From: an uncultured Collinsella sp.
Lineage (GTDB): Bacteria; Actinomycetota; Coriobacteriia; Coriobacteriales; Coriobacteriaceae
DNA length: 64,000 nucleotides
Direction of reading: 5' to 3'
Assembly (NCBI GenBank): GCA_949287065.1
Contig: CASEEV010000012.1
Coordinates: 62,001 to 126,000, forward strand
Each line of letters starts with the position of its first letter. Position 1 is the first letter of the stretch. Positions 53,829 to 64,000 of the stretch are shown here, piece after piece. The notes beneath the pieces are model-generated. The model made no database searches. It had not been told where the DNA came from and saw only the letters and a list, made by a program, of their open reading frames with translations. Both the position numbers and the translations under genes were made by a program.

Positions 53829-53873
53829 CTAAAGAGTCTGCGTTCGAGCGATGTGCGCAACCAAACGCCGCAT
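53829..53873 (-). CDS. Putative 14-aa leader peptide of thrS
   Basis: ATG 53873 opens a 14-codon frame, MRRLVAHIARTQTL, ending in TAG. Two threonine codons (ACG and ACT) are at positions 11 and 13, just before the stop. GAAGGG stands 11 bases upstream. The stop codon runs into GGCGUCUGUC, which pairs fully (one G-U) with GACAGGCGCC, the 5' side of the thrS terminator. This is the layout of ribosome-mediated attenuation. Translation itself is unproven. Confidence 0.45.
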   Translation of the reverse strand: MRRLVAHIARTQTL

Positions 53874-54004
53874 GTTCTGTGAATCCCTTCCGTAAGCAGG
53901 TAGGTTAGTTTTACCACGCAACAGCGCGGCGGTCTAGCGCAGGCGCGAGCCGAGCGCCCGCCCACACCCCAGATTCATAGCAGCGACGCGCGACGGAAAC
54001 AAAC

Positions 54005-54032
54005 GAGCCCTCCGCCGACAGGCGAAGGGCTC
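54005..54032 (-). terminator. Terminator after zinc-ribbon membrane protein gene
   Basis: On the minus strand GAGCCCTTCGCC pairs with GGCGGAGGGCTC around TGTC, followed by GTTTGTTT. Confidence 0.7.
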
Positions 54033-54080
54033 TTACAAGGCACGTTGGGACGCCGGTGCAACAGGCGGCGAGACGCGCGG

Positions 54081-54512
54081 CTACTGGATATGGGTGCGGC
54101 AGTACGGGCAAACCTTCCAATTGGCGTCGAGCGGACGGTGGCAGCTCGGGCAGACGTTGCGAACCTGCGTGTTGCAGACCGGGCAGACCACGAAGTCCTT
54201 CTCGATCGTGGTACCGCAGTTGGGGCAAGAGCCGTACTCGTTGAGCTGGTGCTCGCGCAGCGCCATGTCGAGCATCTGCTCCTCGCGGTCGGCAAGGTAG
54301 GACGTGGGGCGGAGCACCACGTACACGAGAAGGCCGACGAACGGGATGAGCGAGACGATACCCCAGATCCAGAACGGATCGGCGCCGCGGCGCTTGGCGT
54401 CGATGAAGGTGTAGATCACCGACAGAATGTAGAGCGCGACGATAAAGCCGACAAAAACATAGATGACGGCCATGAGCTCCGGGGACATGAGCTCTTGCAT
54501 AAGGGAAGCCAT
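54081..54512 (-). CDS. Membrane protein with double zinc ribbon, 143 aa
   Basis: Two membrane segments (about 14-33 and 50-66) resembling phospholipase-D-nuclease N-terminal (PLDc_N-like) hairpins are followed by a cytoplasmic tail with paired cysteines: CPNCGTT, CPVCNTQ, CPSCHRP and CPYCRTH, two zinc ribbons in a row. No catalytic domain is present. Such proteins are common in Coriobacteriia-like genomes but have no assigned function. AAGGTGCGTTT precedes ATG 54512. Confidence 0.8.
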   Translation of the reverse strand: MASLMQELMSPELMAVIYVFVGFIVALYILSVIYTFIDAKRRGADPFWIWGIVSLIPFVGLLVYVVLRPTSYLADREEQMLDMALREHQLNEYGSCPNCGTTIEKDFVVCPVCNTQVRNVCPSCHRPLDANWKVCPYCRTHIQ

Positions 54513-54657
54513 AAACGCACCTTCCAGACACTATTCAGCAAATTATCAGCAGCAACCGACCCCTGCATTTTATACGCCTTTTGAGAACGCGTCCACCGAA
54601 CACCGATTTGCCACAATGGATAGGAGAAGCAAAAAGGAGCCCTCCCCTGCCGGGTAC

Positions 54658-54870
54658 CGGGCCTTTCGCAGTGGGGCAGATCGGCGCGAAAGAGGAGCAC
54701 CCGACCAGATGCCACTGCACCCTCCTGCCAAGCGCCCGGGTTTCTGCAGTGCCCCAGATCGGCTTGAACGAGGAGGGCCCGACCCGATGTCGGGGCTTTC
54801 AGGGTGCCCCAGGTTGGCCCGAAAGAGGAGGGCATAGACCTTCACGGTCATGCCCGACGAATGAGGGCCA
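54658..54870. repeat. Degenerate tandem repeat between two gene clusters
   Basis: Three units share the core CAGATCGGC(GC/TT)GAA(A/C)GAGGAG, starting at about 54676, 54755 and 54810 (the last as CAGGTTGGCCCGAAAGAGGAG). A GGGC-rich fourth fragment lies at about 54864. Spacing is about 79 and 55 bp. The 391-bp gap 54513-54903 contains no credible gene; its open frames simply translate the repeat. Confidence 0.6.
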
Positions 54871-54903
54871 AGATGGGGTGCCCTGGAAGGCCCCGCAGGT
54901 CCG

Positions 54904-58105
<3,202 letters not shown>

Positions 58106-58152
58106 CTACATCGTTACTTTTGCCCACGGAACGGGCACTGTTCGTCCGAAGT

Positions 58153-58203
58153 TTTTCCGCATCGGCGAAAGGTCTTTTCCGCTTCGAGCGAGCATGCGGA
58201 AAA
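58153..58203. promoter_or_regulatory. Inverted repeat in the GH1-rpiR divergent promoter
   Basis: TTTTCCGCAT (58153-58162) and ATGCGGAAAA (58194-58203) form a perfect 10-bp inverted repeat 31 bp apart, with a further TTTTCCGC at 58174-58181. The site is a candidate operator for the RpiR protein. Confidence 0.55.
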
Positions 58204-58233
58204 GGCTGGAAGCCGCACCCGCGGCGGTGCGCC

Positions 58234-58239
58234 TATAAT
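58234..58239 (+). promoter_or_regulatory. Probable -10 box of rpiR-like gene
   Basis: TATAAT lies 88 bp before the RpiR start and just downstream of the inverted repeat at 58153-58203. Confidence 0.5.
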
Positions 58240-58326
58240 CGTGGCAAGCTCATGCACGCCCCGCGCAGCACGCCCTTGCACGCTGCCGCGGAGCGCTCCG
58301 AACGAACCCTCGCACGGGAGGACGCC

Positions 58327-59202
58327 ATGACGCGCGACCTACAGGCAGCCATACGACACGCCGACCTCACCCCGGCCGAGCAGCAGATCGCCACGTTTGT
58401 GACGACCGCCGGCGAACGCACCGGCGCCTACTCCATCAAAGAGCTCGCGCTCGCTACCCACACCTCCATCGCCACGATCCACCGCTTCTGCAAGAAGCTC
58501 GGCCTCGAAGGCTTCAAAGAGCTCAAGGTCGAGGTCGCGCGCGCCGCGGCCCTGCGCACCCGCGCCTACGGCGAGGTCGACATCAATTTCCCCTTCGACG
58601 AGCAGAGCAGCGCCGACGACGTTGCCCACAGCCTCGAATCGCTCTACGCCGAAGCGGTCACCGACACGCGCCGCCTGCTCGACGACGAGAACCTTGCGCG
58701 CGCGGCGGAGCTCATCTCCGCGAGTGACTCGGTCGACATCTACACGCACTCGCACAACCTCTATGCCGCGGGCATGTTCCGCGACCGGCTGCTCTCGATC
58801 GGCAAGGCCGCTCACTGCCCCGAAGACGGCGAACAGCAGATGCGTGTGGCGCTTGCCTCGGATCCCCGCAAGGTTGCGGTGCTCATCTCGTACTCGGGGC
58901 AGGCGCTCTACTACCCCGAGCTTCTTGCCTTGCTCGAGCGCAAAGAAGTGCCGGTGATCCTCGTGAGCACAGCCGCCGGCTGCAAGCTGCACCCGCGTCT
59001 CAGCTGCTACCTCACGGTAAGCGACTGCGAACATCCGCAGATACGCATCACGCAGTTTGCGTCGCACATCGCGGTGCAGTTTGCCTTGGACGTGCTTTTT
59101 GGCGCGGTCTTTGCCCACGACTTCAAAGGCAACATGGCCTGGCTGAGAACCTCGCTGCCCTACGTTGACACGCGCCCCCTGAACGAGGGCAACGTGCGCT
59201 GA
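58327..59202 (+). CDS. RpiR family transcriptional regulator
   Basis: The 291-aa protein has an N-terminal RpiR helix-turn-helix (LTPAEQQIATFV, IKELALATHTSIATIHRFCKKLGLEGFKELKVEV, about 13-72) and a C-terminal SIS sugar-phosphate-binding domain (VDIYTHSHNLYAAGMFRDRLLSIG, VAVLISYSGQALYYPELLALLERKEVPVILVS). It is divergent from the GH1 genes, so it probably senses a phosphorylated sugar and controls them. GGGAGGACGCC precedes ATG 58327; the longer frame upstream crosses the promoter. Confidence 0.92.
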   Translation: MTRDLQAAIRHADLTPAEQQIATFVTTAGERTGAYSIKELALATHTSIATIHRFCKKLGLEGFKELKVEVARAAALRTRAYGEVDINFPFDEQSSADDVAHSLESLYAEAVTDTRRLLDDENLARAAELISASDSVDIYTHSHNLYAAGMFRDRLLSIGKAAHCPEDGEQQMRVALASDPRKVAVLISYSGQALYYPELLALLERKEVPVILVSTAAGCKLHPRLSCYLTVSDCEHPQIRITQFASHIAVQFALDVLFGAVFAHDFKGNMAWLRTSLPYVDTRPLNEGNVR

Positions 59203-59273
59203 ACGGGCGGCGCCTCGCCCCCCGGAGCCGGGTTTCGGCAAGCCCGAGCGCGAAATCGAGCTCCCGCAGCAAA

Positions 59274-59414
59274 GTAAAAGTCAGATGATTGCGTTTTAGA
59301 GGCGTGGCGTCAGGTATGCCGCCGTACGCGCCGCACAAAACCCCAGCTCGCCGGCGCCCGTGTGAAGGCGATACTTCGCACGGGAGGCTTAAAACGCAAT
59401 CATCTGAGTTTTAC
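59274..59414. repeat. 141-bp element with 25-bp terminal inverted repeats
   Basis: The left end GTAAAA-GT-CAGATGATTGCGTTTTA (59274-59298) is mirrored by TAAAACGCAATCATCTG-AG-TTTTAC (59390-59414), 24 of 25 bp matching. An inner CCCGTG...CACGGG hairpin containing GAAG/CTTC is near 59358-59383. No coding frame is convincing. It resembles a MITE-type element and fills the gap between the convergent RpiR and sucrase genes. Confidence 0.82.
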
Positions 59415-59427
59415 GTGCCGAGCCACG

Positions 59428-59469
59428 CAAAAAACGGCGCCGCACCCCGTCTCCGGAGGGCGGCGCCGC
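59428..59469 (-). terminator. Terminator after GH32 gene
   Basis: On the minus strand GGCGCCGCCC pairs with GGTGCGGCGCC, followed by GTTTTTTG. Confidence 0.85.
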
Positions 59470-59488
59470 AAAGCACATCGGCAATAAC

Positions 59489-61051
59489 CTACGCTTCGAG
59501 CTCCCAGAAGCGGATCTCGGCGCCGGGAGCGTCGACGTCGACCGACGGCGACGCCGGGTAGTACCGCGTGGAGAAGCATACCTCGCCGCCGTTTGCAAAA
59601 ACCTCCACCGTTGAGCAGTCGGCAACCACGCGCACGCACTTAAGCTCTGCAACCGGCGCCCGGCGCACGCCGCGCCCGCCGCCCACCGCGACACGACCGG
59701 CATCATTGAAGCTCATCGAGAACACGCCCGCGCCCGCGTCGTAGGCAAGCTCGAGCTCGCCGGCGATCGTTGCGCAAAACGAGCCGAGCGGCGCACCCTC
59801 GTCGCTCGGGGAGACCTCGAGATCGAAGCAACGGGCGCACTCCCCCGCCACGGCAAAGCTCTCGGCGCCGGCGTACGCGGTGCCGCGCAGGCTAGCAAGC
59901 TCGCGCACGGGCGGCGTTGCGATGCGCCCGTCGCTGCAGAGCACCACCTCACGCGGCAGCGTCATGCAGTGCTGCCAGCCGCGCTCCACCGTGGCATCGT
60001 TACCGTACGCGGGCTCGTCGGGCATGCCCATCCACGCAATGACGATGCGGCGGCCGTCCTCGGCGCGGAAGCTCTGCGGCGCGTAGTAGTCAAAACCCCA
60101 GTCCCAGAGCGCAAACGCCGCCGGATCGATCGCGCACGACGCGTCCCACACGTCCGCCGTGTCCGTAAAGTAGCCGGACTGGTACTGGTTGAGCTCGTCG
60201 TACGGGGCGCCCGTAAGCCCCTGAGGCGAAAGCGAGAGCACCGTCACGGCATCCCCTCCCTGCGCGGGCTCCAGAACAAAGCAGTCTGGGCACTCCCACA
60301 TATAGCCAAAGCGCTCCGCCGTGCTCAGACGACGCACCAGGCGCCAGTTGCGCTTGTCGGCGGACGAGAAGAGCAGGATCTCGCCCGTATCGCCGCCGTT
60401 GTCCTGAGTCTCGGGCAGGCTTCCCCGCCGGCGCGCTCCCTGGACCATAAGGTACGGGCCGACTCCGACGGCGGCAGCGCGCACGGCGGCAGCGCCGGAG
60501 AGCTTCCAAACCTTGGGATCGCGCACATGACAGGTGCAGTCTGCAGGGTAGTCGGCGCCCGTCATAACCAGGCGCTTCTCGGCGATCCAGGAGCCTGTCG
60601 GGTCGGTCGCGCGCGCGTAAACGGTGTTGCCCTCGCGGCCCGAGGTCACGTAGTCAAAATCGTCGCCGTCCTCGCGCTTGACGTTGCCGGTATAGAAGAA
60701 CTCGAGAGCCCCGTCGTCCACAAGCGCCGAACCCGAATAGGCGCCCGTGACCTCAAAGGGGTGGTCGGGCACGAGCGCCGGCCCCTCGTCGTAGTCCCAG
60801 GCGAGAAGGTCGCGGCTGCGCGCATGCCCCCAGAGCTTGAGGCCGCCATCGGCGCCGAAGGGCGCGTACTGGAAGTACGCGTGAAAGACGCCGTCTTTCT
60901 CGCACAGGCCGTTGGGGTCGTTGAGCCATCCAGTGGGCGGCTGCACATGAAAACGCAGGCGGTACGGATCGGGGTCTGCCGCGCGCTCGGCCTTTGCCCG
61001 CTCCTCGACCATCTTCGTGAGCTTGACAAGGTCCTTGGCAGTAGCGTTCAT
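59489..61051 (-). CDS. GH32 sucrose-6-phosphate hydrolase-like enzyme
   Basis: The 520-aa beta-fructosidase has the three GH32 catalytic signatures: WLNDPNG (nucleophile Asp, about 42-48), RDPK (transition-state Asp, about residue 176) and WECPD (acid/base Glu). A C-terminal beta-sandwich (about 380-520) follows. It probably splits sucrose 6-phosphate or a related fructoside. ATG 61051 follows GGAAAGGACTGTC; the longer frame is Arg/Ala-rich and unlikely. Two LacI-type operators lie about 190-220 bp upstream, and the LacI gene is upstream on the same strand. Confidence 0.93.
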   Translation of the reverse strand: MNATAKDLVKLTKMVEERAKAERAADPDPYRLRFHVQPPTGWLNDPNGLCEKDGVFHAYFQYAPFGADGGLKLWGHARSRDLLAWDYDEGPALVPDHPFEVTGAYSGSALVDDGALEFFYTGNVKREDGDDFDYVTSGREGNTVYARATDPTGSWIAEKRLVMTGADYPADCTCHVRDPKVWKLSGAAAVRAAAVGVGPYLMVQGARRRGSLPETQDNGGDTGEILLFSSADKRNWRLVRRLSTAERFGYMWECPDCFVLEPAQGGDAVTVLSLSPQGLTGAPYDELNQYQSGYFTDTADVWDASCAIDPAAFALWDWGFDYYAPQSFRAEDGRRIVIAWMGMPDEPAYGNDATVERGWQHCMTLPREVVLCSDGRIATPPVRELASLRGTAYAGAESFAVAGECARCFDLEVSPSDEGAPLGSFCATIAGELELAYDAGAGVFSMSFNDAGRVAVGGGRGVRRAPVAELKCVRVVADCSTVEVFANGGEVCFSTRYYPASPSVDVDAPGAEIRFWELEA

Positions 61052-61239
61052 GACAGTCCTTTCCTGGGTGGCAAAACGACGGGCAGCATGGCCGCGCGCA
61101 GCGCCTGCAAGCCATGACGCACGGGCGGCGGGCAGTCGGGTCTCGAAGCTCGCGCCTGCGCCTCTCTCGGTTGTGGGAAAGGTGGTGGCAGGCAAGAGAG
61201 ACGCAGGCGCGAGCCCCAGACAACAGTCGAAACATAATG

Positions 61240-61253
61240 TGAAACCGCTTACA
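61240..61253. promoter_or_regulatory. LacI-type operator 1
   Basis: TGAAACCGCTTACA is a 14-bp LacI/cre-type site with a CG-centred dyad. It lies upstream of the GH32 gene in the 391-bp gene-free region 61052-61442. Confidence 0.75.
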
Positions 61254-61255
61254 TA

Positions 61256-61269
61256 TGTAATCGTTTACA
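61256..61269. promoter_or_regulatory. LacI-type operator 2
   Basis: TGTAATCGTTTACA starts 16 bp after the first operator. The pair sits in the promoter region of the GH32 gene and is the likely target of the LacI protein encoded at 61443-62438. Confidence 0.78.
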
Positions 61270-61442
61270 TGTTGTCGCGAAGCACCGCGCCTGTCAAGCC
61301 TTTATGAACTGCGATCAGTAAATGTACGAGAACTGCCGAGCAACGCATTTGTCAAACCGGTCTCGCAAAACGCGGTATGCGCCCAAATCGGCACGGGACA
61401 GGCCTCGTCCTTCAGCATGCACACCGCGCAAGGACCTGCGCC

Positions 61443-62438
61443 CTACGCCCCGCCAAGCTCGTAGCCGAGCTTGATGCGCGACGGGGCGGCCGTTTTGCCC
61501 GCAACAACATCCAACAGAAGCTCAGCCGCCTTGATGCCGCTCGTAAGGTAGCCAAAATGCACGGTCGGCACACCTCCGGTGACCGCGCGGAGAAGCTCGT
61601 TGTCGCCAAAGCCGCTCACGAGCGGCGGGTCGAAGGGCACTTCCGCAACCTGAGCCTCCGCCGCGAGCTCGTTGATCGCCTCGATGGCGCCGGCGGCAAT
61701 GGTGTCGGTCGCGCAGGCGATGATGCGGATCTCGGGGCAGCGTGCGATAAGGGCGCGCGCGCCGCGCCGCCCCGCTCCCACTGAAAACGCCCCCCGCTCC
61801 ACAAGGTCGCGTTTCAGCGTGCGCCCCGCAGCGGCAAGACCCGCGGCCACGCCGTCTTCGCGCGCCGCGCCCGCCGAGGCGTCGTCGCGGGTAACGCCCA
61901 CGTACCCAATGTCGGCGCCTTCGGGCAACAAGCCCGCCAGCAGCCGCCCCATGGCGCAACCCGCGCCGTAGTCGTCATGGTAGACGCAGCTCGTCTCCTC
62001 AACCTGCTGGCCCACGACCACGCAGGGCACCTTGGTCTCGCTCAAGAACACATGATGCTTCGGCGTCATAACCGTGCCGGCGAGAATGATCCCGTCAACC
62101 GGGTAGTTTGCGAACAGCTCGAGATACTCGAGCTCTTTGACCGGGCTGTTGTCGGTGTCGGCAAGCAGCATCTGGTAGCCGCGCGCGCCGAGCACCTGGC
62201 TCACGCCGGCTACCACGCGCGCGATCGACTCGGAGCTGATCTTGGGCACGACGACCCCCACGAGCCTGCCCTGCTTGGTGCGCAGGGCGCGCGCTTGGGC
62301 GGACGGCACGTACCCGGTCTTCTCGATAACCTCGCGGATGCGCCTGCGCTTCTCCTCGCTCACGTAGCCGCCGTTGAGGTAGCGCGACACGGCGGCGCTC
62401 GAAACGCCCGCGATCTGCGCGATTTCTTTAATGGTCAT
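61443..62438 (-). CDS. LacI family transcriptional regulator
   Basis: The 331-aa repressor starts MTIKEIAQIAGVSSAAVSRYLNGGYVSEEKRRRIREVIEKTGYVPS, a LacI helix-turn-helix and hinge (about 1-55), followed by a periplasmic-binding-protein-like ligand domain (VGVVVPKISSESIARVVAGV, IILAG, VVVGQQV, YVGVTRDDASAGAAREDGVAAGL). GAGGGGGCACGGC precedes ATG 62438. It lies upstream of the GH32 gene and probably represses it through the operators at 61240-61269, with a fructoside or sugar phosphate as inducer. Confidence 0.93.
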   Translation of the reverse strand: MTIKEIAQIAGVSSAAVSRYLNGGYVSEEKRRRIREVIEKTGYVPSAQARALRTKQGRLVGVVVPKISSESIARVVAGVSQVLGARGYQMLLADTDNSPVKELEYLELFANYPVDGIILAGTVMTPKHHVFLSETKVPCVVVGQQVEETSCVYHDDYGAGCAMGRLLAGLLPEGADIGYVGVTRDDASAGAAREDGVAAGLAAAGRTLKRDLVERGAFSVGAGRRGARALIARCPEIRIIACATDTIAAGAIEAINELAAEAQVAEVPFDPPLVSGFGDNELLRAVTGGVPTVHFGYLTSGIKAAELLLDVVAGKTAAPSRIKLGYELGGA

Positions 62439-62842
62439 GCCGTGCCCCCTCTTTGCGCCGAACGGTGGATCAGCCCTCCGCGAATACCGCAGCGCCAACG
62501 CACCCGCCTGGGCAAAGCGCCTGCCTGTCTGCCCTTGGCGCTTTCGCTACCCGCATTGTACCCGAGCGCGCCCGATGAGGAGCACCTTCCACGGGGACGA
62601 CCTTCACGAGACCGAGGCGATCCCGAGCCCACGCCCACAGAAGGCCAACGCAAGCAGGTCACAGCATTCCCCGCTCCGCGAGACACGGGCGCGGGGCGAA
62701 CAAGTTATGAGGTTTTCGTGCCACAGAACCCCTATCTTGTGTGGGATTCCTGGCATTTCGGTTGAACATAAACCTTCAAGTTGAACCTGAAGCTTTAATT
62801 CGTATACTGATGGAGAATTACAGTCATCGATTGGATGGTGTC
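62439..62842. other. Gap before the secreted wall protein
   Basis: I see no gene in this stretch. The right end carries the 62781-62808 promoter; TTGAACATAAACCTTCAAG and TTGAACCTGAAG just upstream repeat a TTGAAC half-motif. Confidence 0.55.
62781..62808 (+). promoter_or_regulatory. Promoter of secreted wall-protein gene
   Basis: TTGAAC (-35, 62781-62786), a 16-bp spacer and TATACT (-10, 62803-62808) fit a housekeeping promoter. Transcription would begin near 62815. Confidence 0.7.
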
Positions 62843-64000
62843 ATGCTCGTTCCCCAGTCGCGCGCTTCTCGCGTGCCCTTCAAGGCGATCGCCCGCATTG
62901 CCTGCACCGCCGGCCTTAGCGCCGCGCTGGTCTGCGGCAGCGTTGCCACGGTTTTCCCCGCCTCGGCGTTCGCCGCCACGGAAGCCTCGGAGTCCAATCT
63001 CGCGAAGGCCAAGGAGCAGGTCGAGGACGCGAGCAAGACGTTCGAGGATTCCATGAGCAAAGTCGACGAGCTCAACGACAAGATCGACGACACCTCGAAC
63101 GAGATCCTGCGCATTGAGGAGGAGGTCCTTCCCGAGCAGCGCTCCCGCGCCGCCGAGGCCGCCAGCGACCTCTACAAGATGCAGTGCGACTCCCCCAACA
63201 TCATCTCGATGCTCATGAACTCCACCTCGCTCGAGGACTTCCTGACGTCGACCAAGTACCTCTCCCTCATCCAGGACAAGCACACCGACGAGCTCAACGA
63301 GCTCAAGGCCGTCGAGGATGACCTGAGCGCCAAGATGGACGATCTCCACACCGCCCTCGACGACGCCGACGCCGAGAAGGACAAGGCCTCCGCCGCCCTC
63401 GAGAAGGCGCAGACCGCCGCCGATGCAGCCCAGAGCCAGGTCGACAGCGAGAACGCCGCCGAGGCCAAGGCCATTGCCGAGGCAGCCGCCGCCCTCCAGG
63501 CGCAGAGCGACGCCGCCAAGGAGGCCGAGCAGGCTTCCAGCACCTCCGCCGAAGACGAGCGCCCCGGCCTGACCGCCTCCAAGGCCGAGTCGACCGAGAC
63601 GAGCACCTCCGCCCAGAAACCGAGCTCCGACAAGACCAGCAACGAGCAGACGCAGCAGAAGCCTGCTCAAAACGATGAGCCCGAGCAGCAGCAACCCTCG
63701 CAGCCGAGCGACACGAGCTCCAACGACTCGAGCGACTCAAGCTCTTCCAGCGGCTGGATGACCGGCGTTGCCTCCTACTACGGCATCGGCGACGGCTTCA
63801 TGGGCGGCATGACCGCGAGCGGCGACATCGTGACCGAGTCCTCCATGGGCGTGGCCATGCTCAACGTCCCGCTCGGCACCAAAGTCGAGATCAGCTACGG
63901 CGGCGCCACGGTTGTGGCAGTGGTCAACGACCGCGGCCCCTACGTGCACGGCCGCATCATGGACCTGCAGCCTGCCGTTGCGCGCTCCCTCCCCGGCTTC
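62843..64000 (+). CDS. Secreted coiled-coil protein with RlpA-like double-psi barrel (cut at right edge)
   Basis: The frame is open from ATG 62843 through 386 codons to the window end. It starts with a signal peptide ending near PASAFA, then a CwlO/RipC-type coiled coil (about 50-235; for example KAKEQVEDASKTFEDSMSKVDELN and LMNSTSLEDFLTSTKYLSLIQDK), a Ser/Gln/Pro/Thr-rich linker (about 236-305), and a double-psi beta-barrel with GVASYYGIGDGFMGG, NVPLGTKVEISYGG and VVNDRGPYVHGRIMDL, the catalytic-Asp region of RlpA-like lytic transglycosylases and 3D domains. It is probably a cell-wall hydrolase or division factor. ATG 62810 lies on the promoter and would not be transcribed. Confidence 0.85.
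   Translation, partial: MLVPQSRASRVPFKAIARIACTAGLSAALVCGSVATVFPASAFAATEASESNLAKAKEQVEDASKTFEDSMSKVDELNDKIDDTSNEILRIEEEVLPEQRSRAAEAASDLYKMQCDSPNIISMLMNSTSLEDFLTSTKYLSLIQDKHTDELNELKAVEDDLSAKMDDLHTALDDADAEKDKASAALEKAQTAADAAQSQVDSENAAEAKAIAEAAAALQAQSDAAKEAEQASSTSAEDERPGLTASKAESTETSTSAQKPSSDKTSNEQTQQKPAQNDEPEQQQPSQPSDTSSNDSSDSSSSSGWMTGVASYYGIGDGFMGGMTASGDIVTESSMGVAMLNVPLGTKVEISYGGATVVAVVNDRGPYVHGRIMDLQPAVARSLPGF

Noticed and set aside
53710-53910. T-box leader before thrS
   Set aside because: The T-box antiterminator core (GGUGGNACC) and the specifier loop were not found; the alternative stems and short peptide fit attenuation better.
54416-54851. Open frames on both strands with repeated peptides
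   Set aside because: They are translations of degenerate DNA repeats, lack ribosome sites and overlap each other.

Overview
This window is high-GC DNA, roughly 65% by eye. Most Leu codons are CTC, genes are tightly packed, and start codons are preceded by GGAGG-type ribosome binding sites. The gene set (type III glutamine synthetase, oxygen-independent ThiH, LUD-domain protein, several phospho-beta-glucosidases, a lipoprotein serpin, glycogen branching enzyme) fits an anaerobic gut actinobacterium of the class Coriobacteriia, probably Collinsella or a close relative. That assignment is inferred from gene content and style, not from a marker gene.

Left end (1-9350) is an accessory region with a lower-GC stretch at about 2.6-7 kb. 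It holds the N-terminal part of a single-chain type ISP restriction-modification enzyme, two DUF4230 envelope proteins, a Fic protein with a palindromic operator, and a DUF234-type ATPase with a 49-bp palindrome in front of it. A Y-family polymerase follows with a YolD-like partner and GAAC-N4-GTTC SOS boxes.

9374-17613 is a nearly complete thiamine locus. thiS-thiF-thiG-thiH plus a TenI-like gene run leftward behind a leader hairpin. thiC-thiM-thiE-thiD run rightward behind a TPP riboswitch. Then come an M18 aminopeptidase (17.9-19.2 kb) and a PotABCD-type ABC importer transcribed with two PHP phosphoesterases (19.3-25.5 kb). Glutamine synthetase III is divergent from the importer, and the shared intergenic region carries GlnR-like direct repeats.

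28-50 kb holds housekeeping and envelope genes: YaaA, LUD protein, endonuclease IV, a TetR regulator divergent from glgB, a NadB-like flavoprotein, serpin, ferredoxin-type aldo-keto reductase, a tail-anchored coiled-coil protein, a LOG-family protein, a membrane XRE protein, Tgt, dGTPase, a prepilin peptidase, an ATP-grasp protein, MntP and a PLP pseudo-enzyme.

50-62.4 kb is a beta-glucoside and sucrose region: three GH1 phospho-beta-glucosidases, an RpiR regulator, a GH32 sucrase with two LacI-type operators, and its LacI regulator. thrS sits inside this region behind what looks like a leader-peptide attenuator. The window ends inside a secreted coiled-coil/RlpA-like wall protein.

The most unusual feature is the intergenic DNA. 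At least seven gaps contain 100-140-bp structured elements. The best is a three-copy family of paired GTTAAC palindromes with centres always 92-93 bp apart and a shared TCTACCTG between them. Others are a 104-bp hairpin present twice around an XRE gene, a 141-bp element with 25-bp terminal inverted repeats, and a four-box AGATTACGCA element. No CRISPR array, rRNA or tRNA gene was seen.
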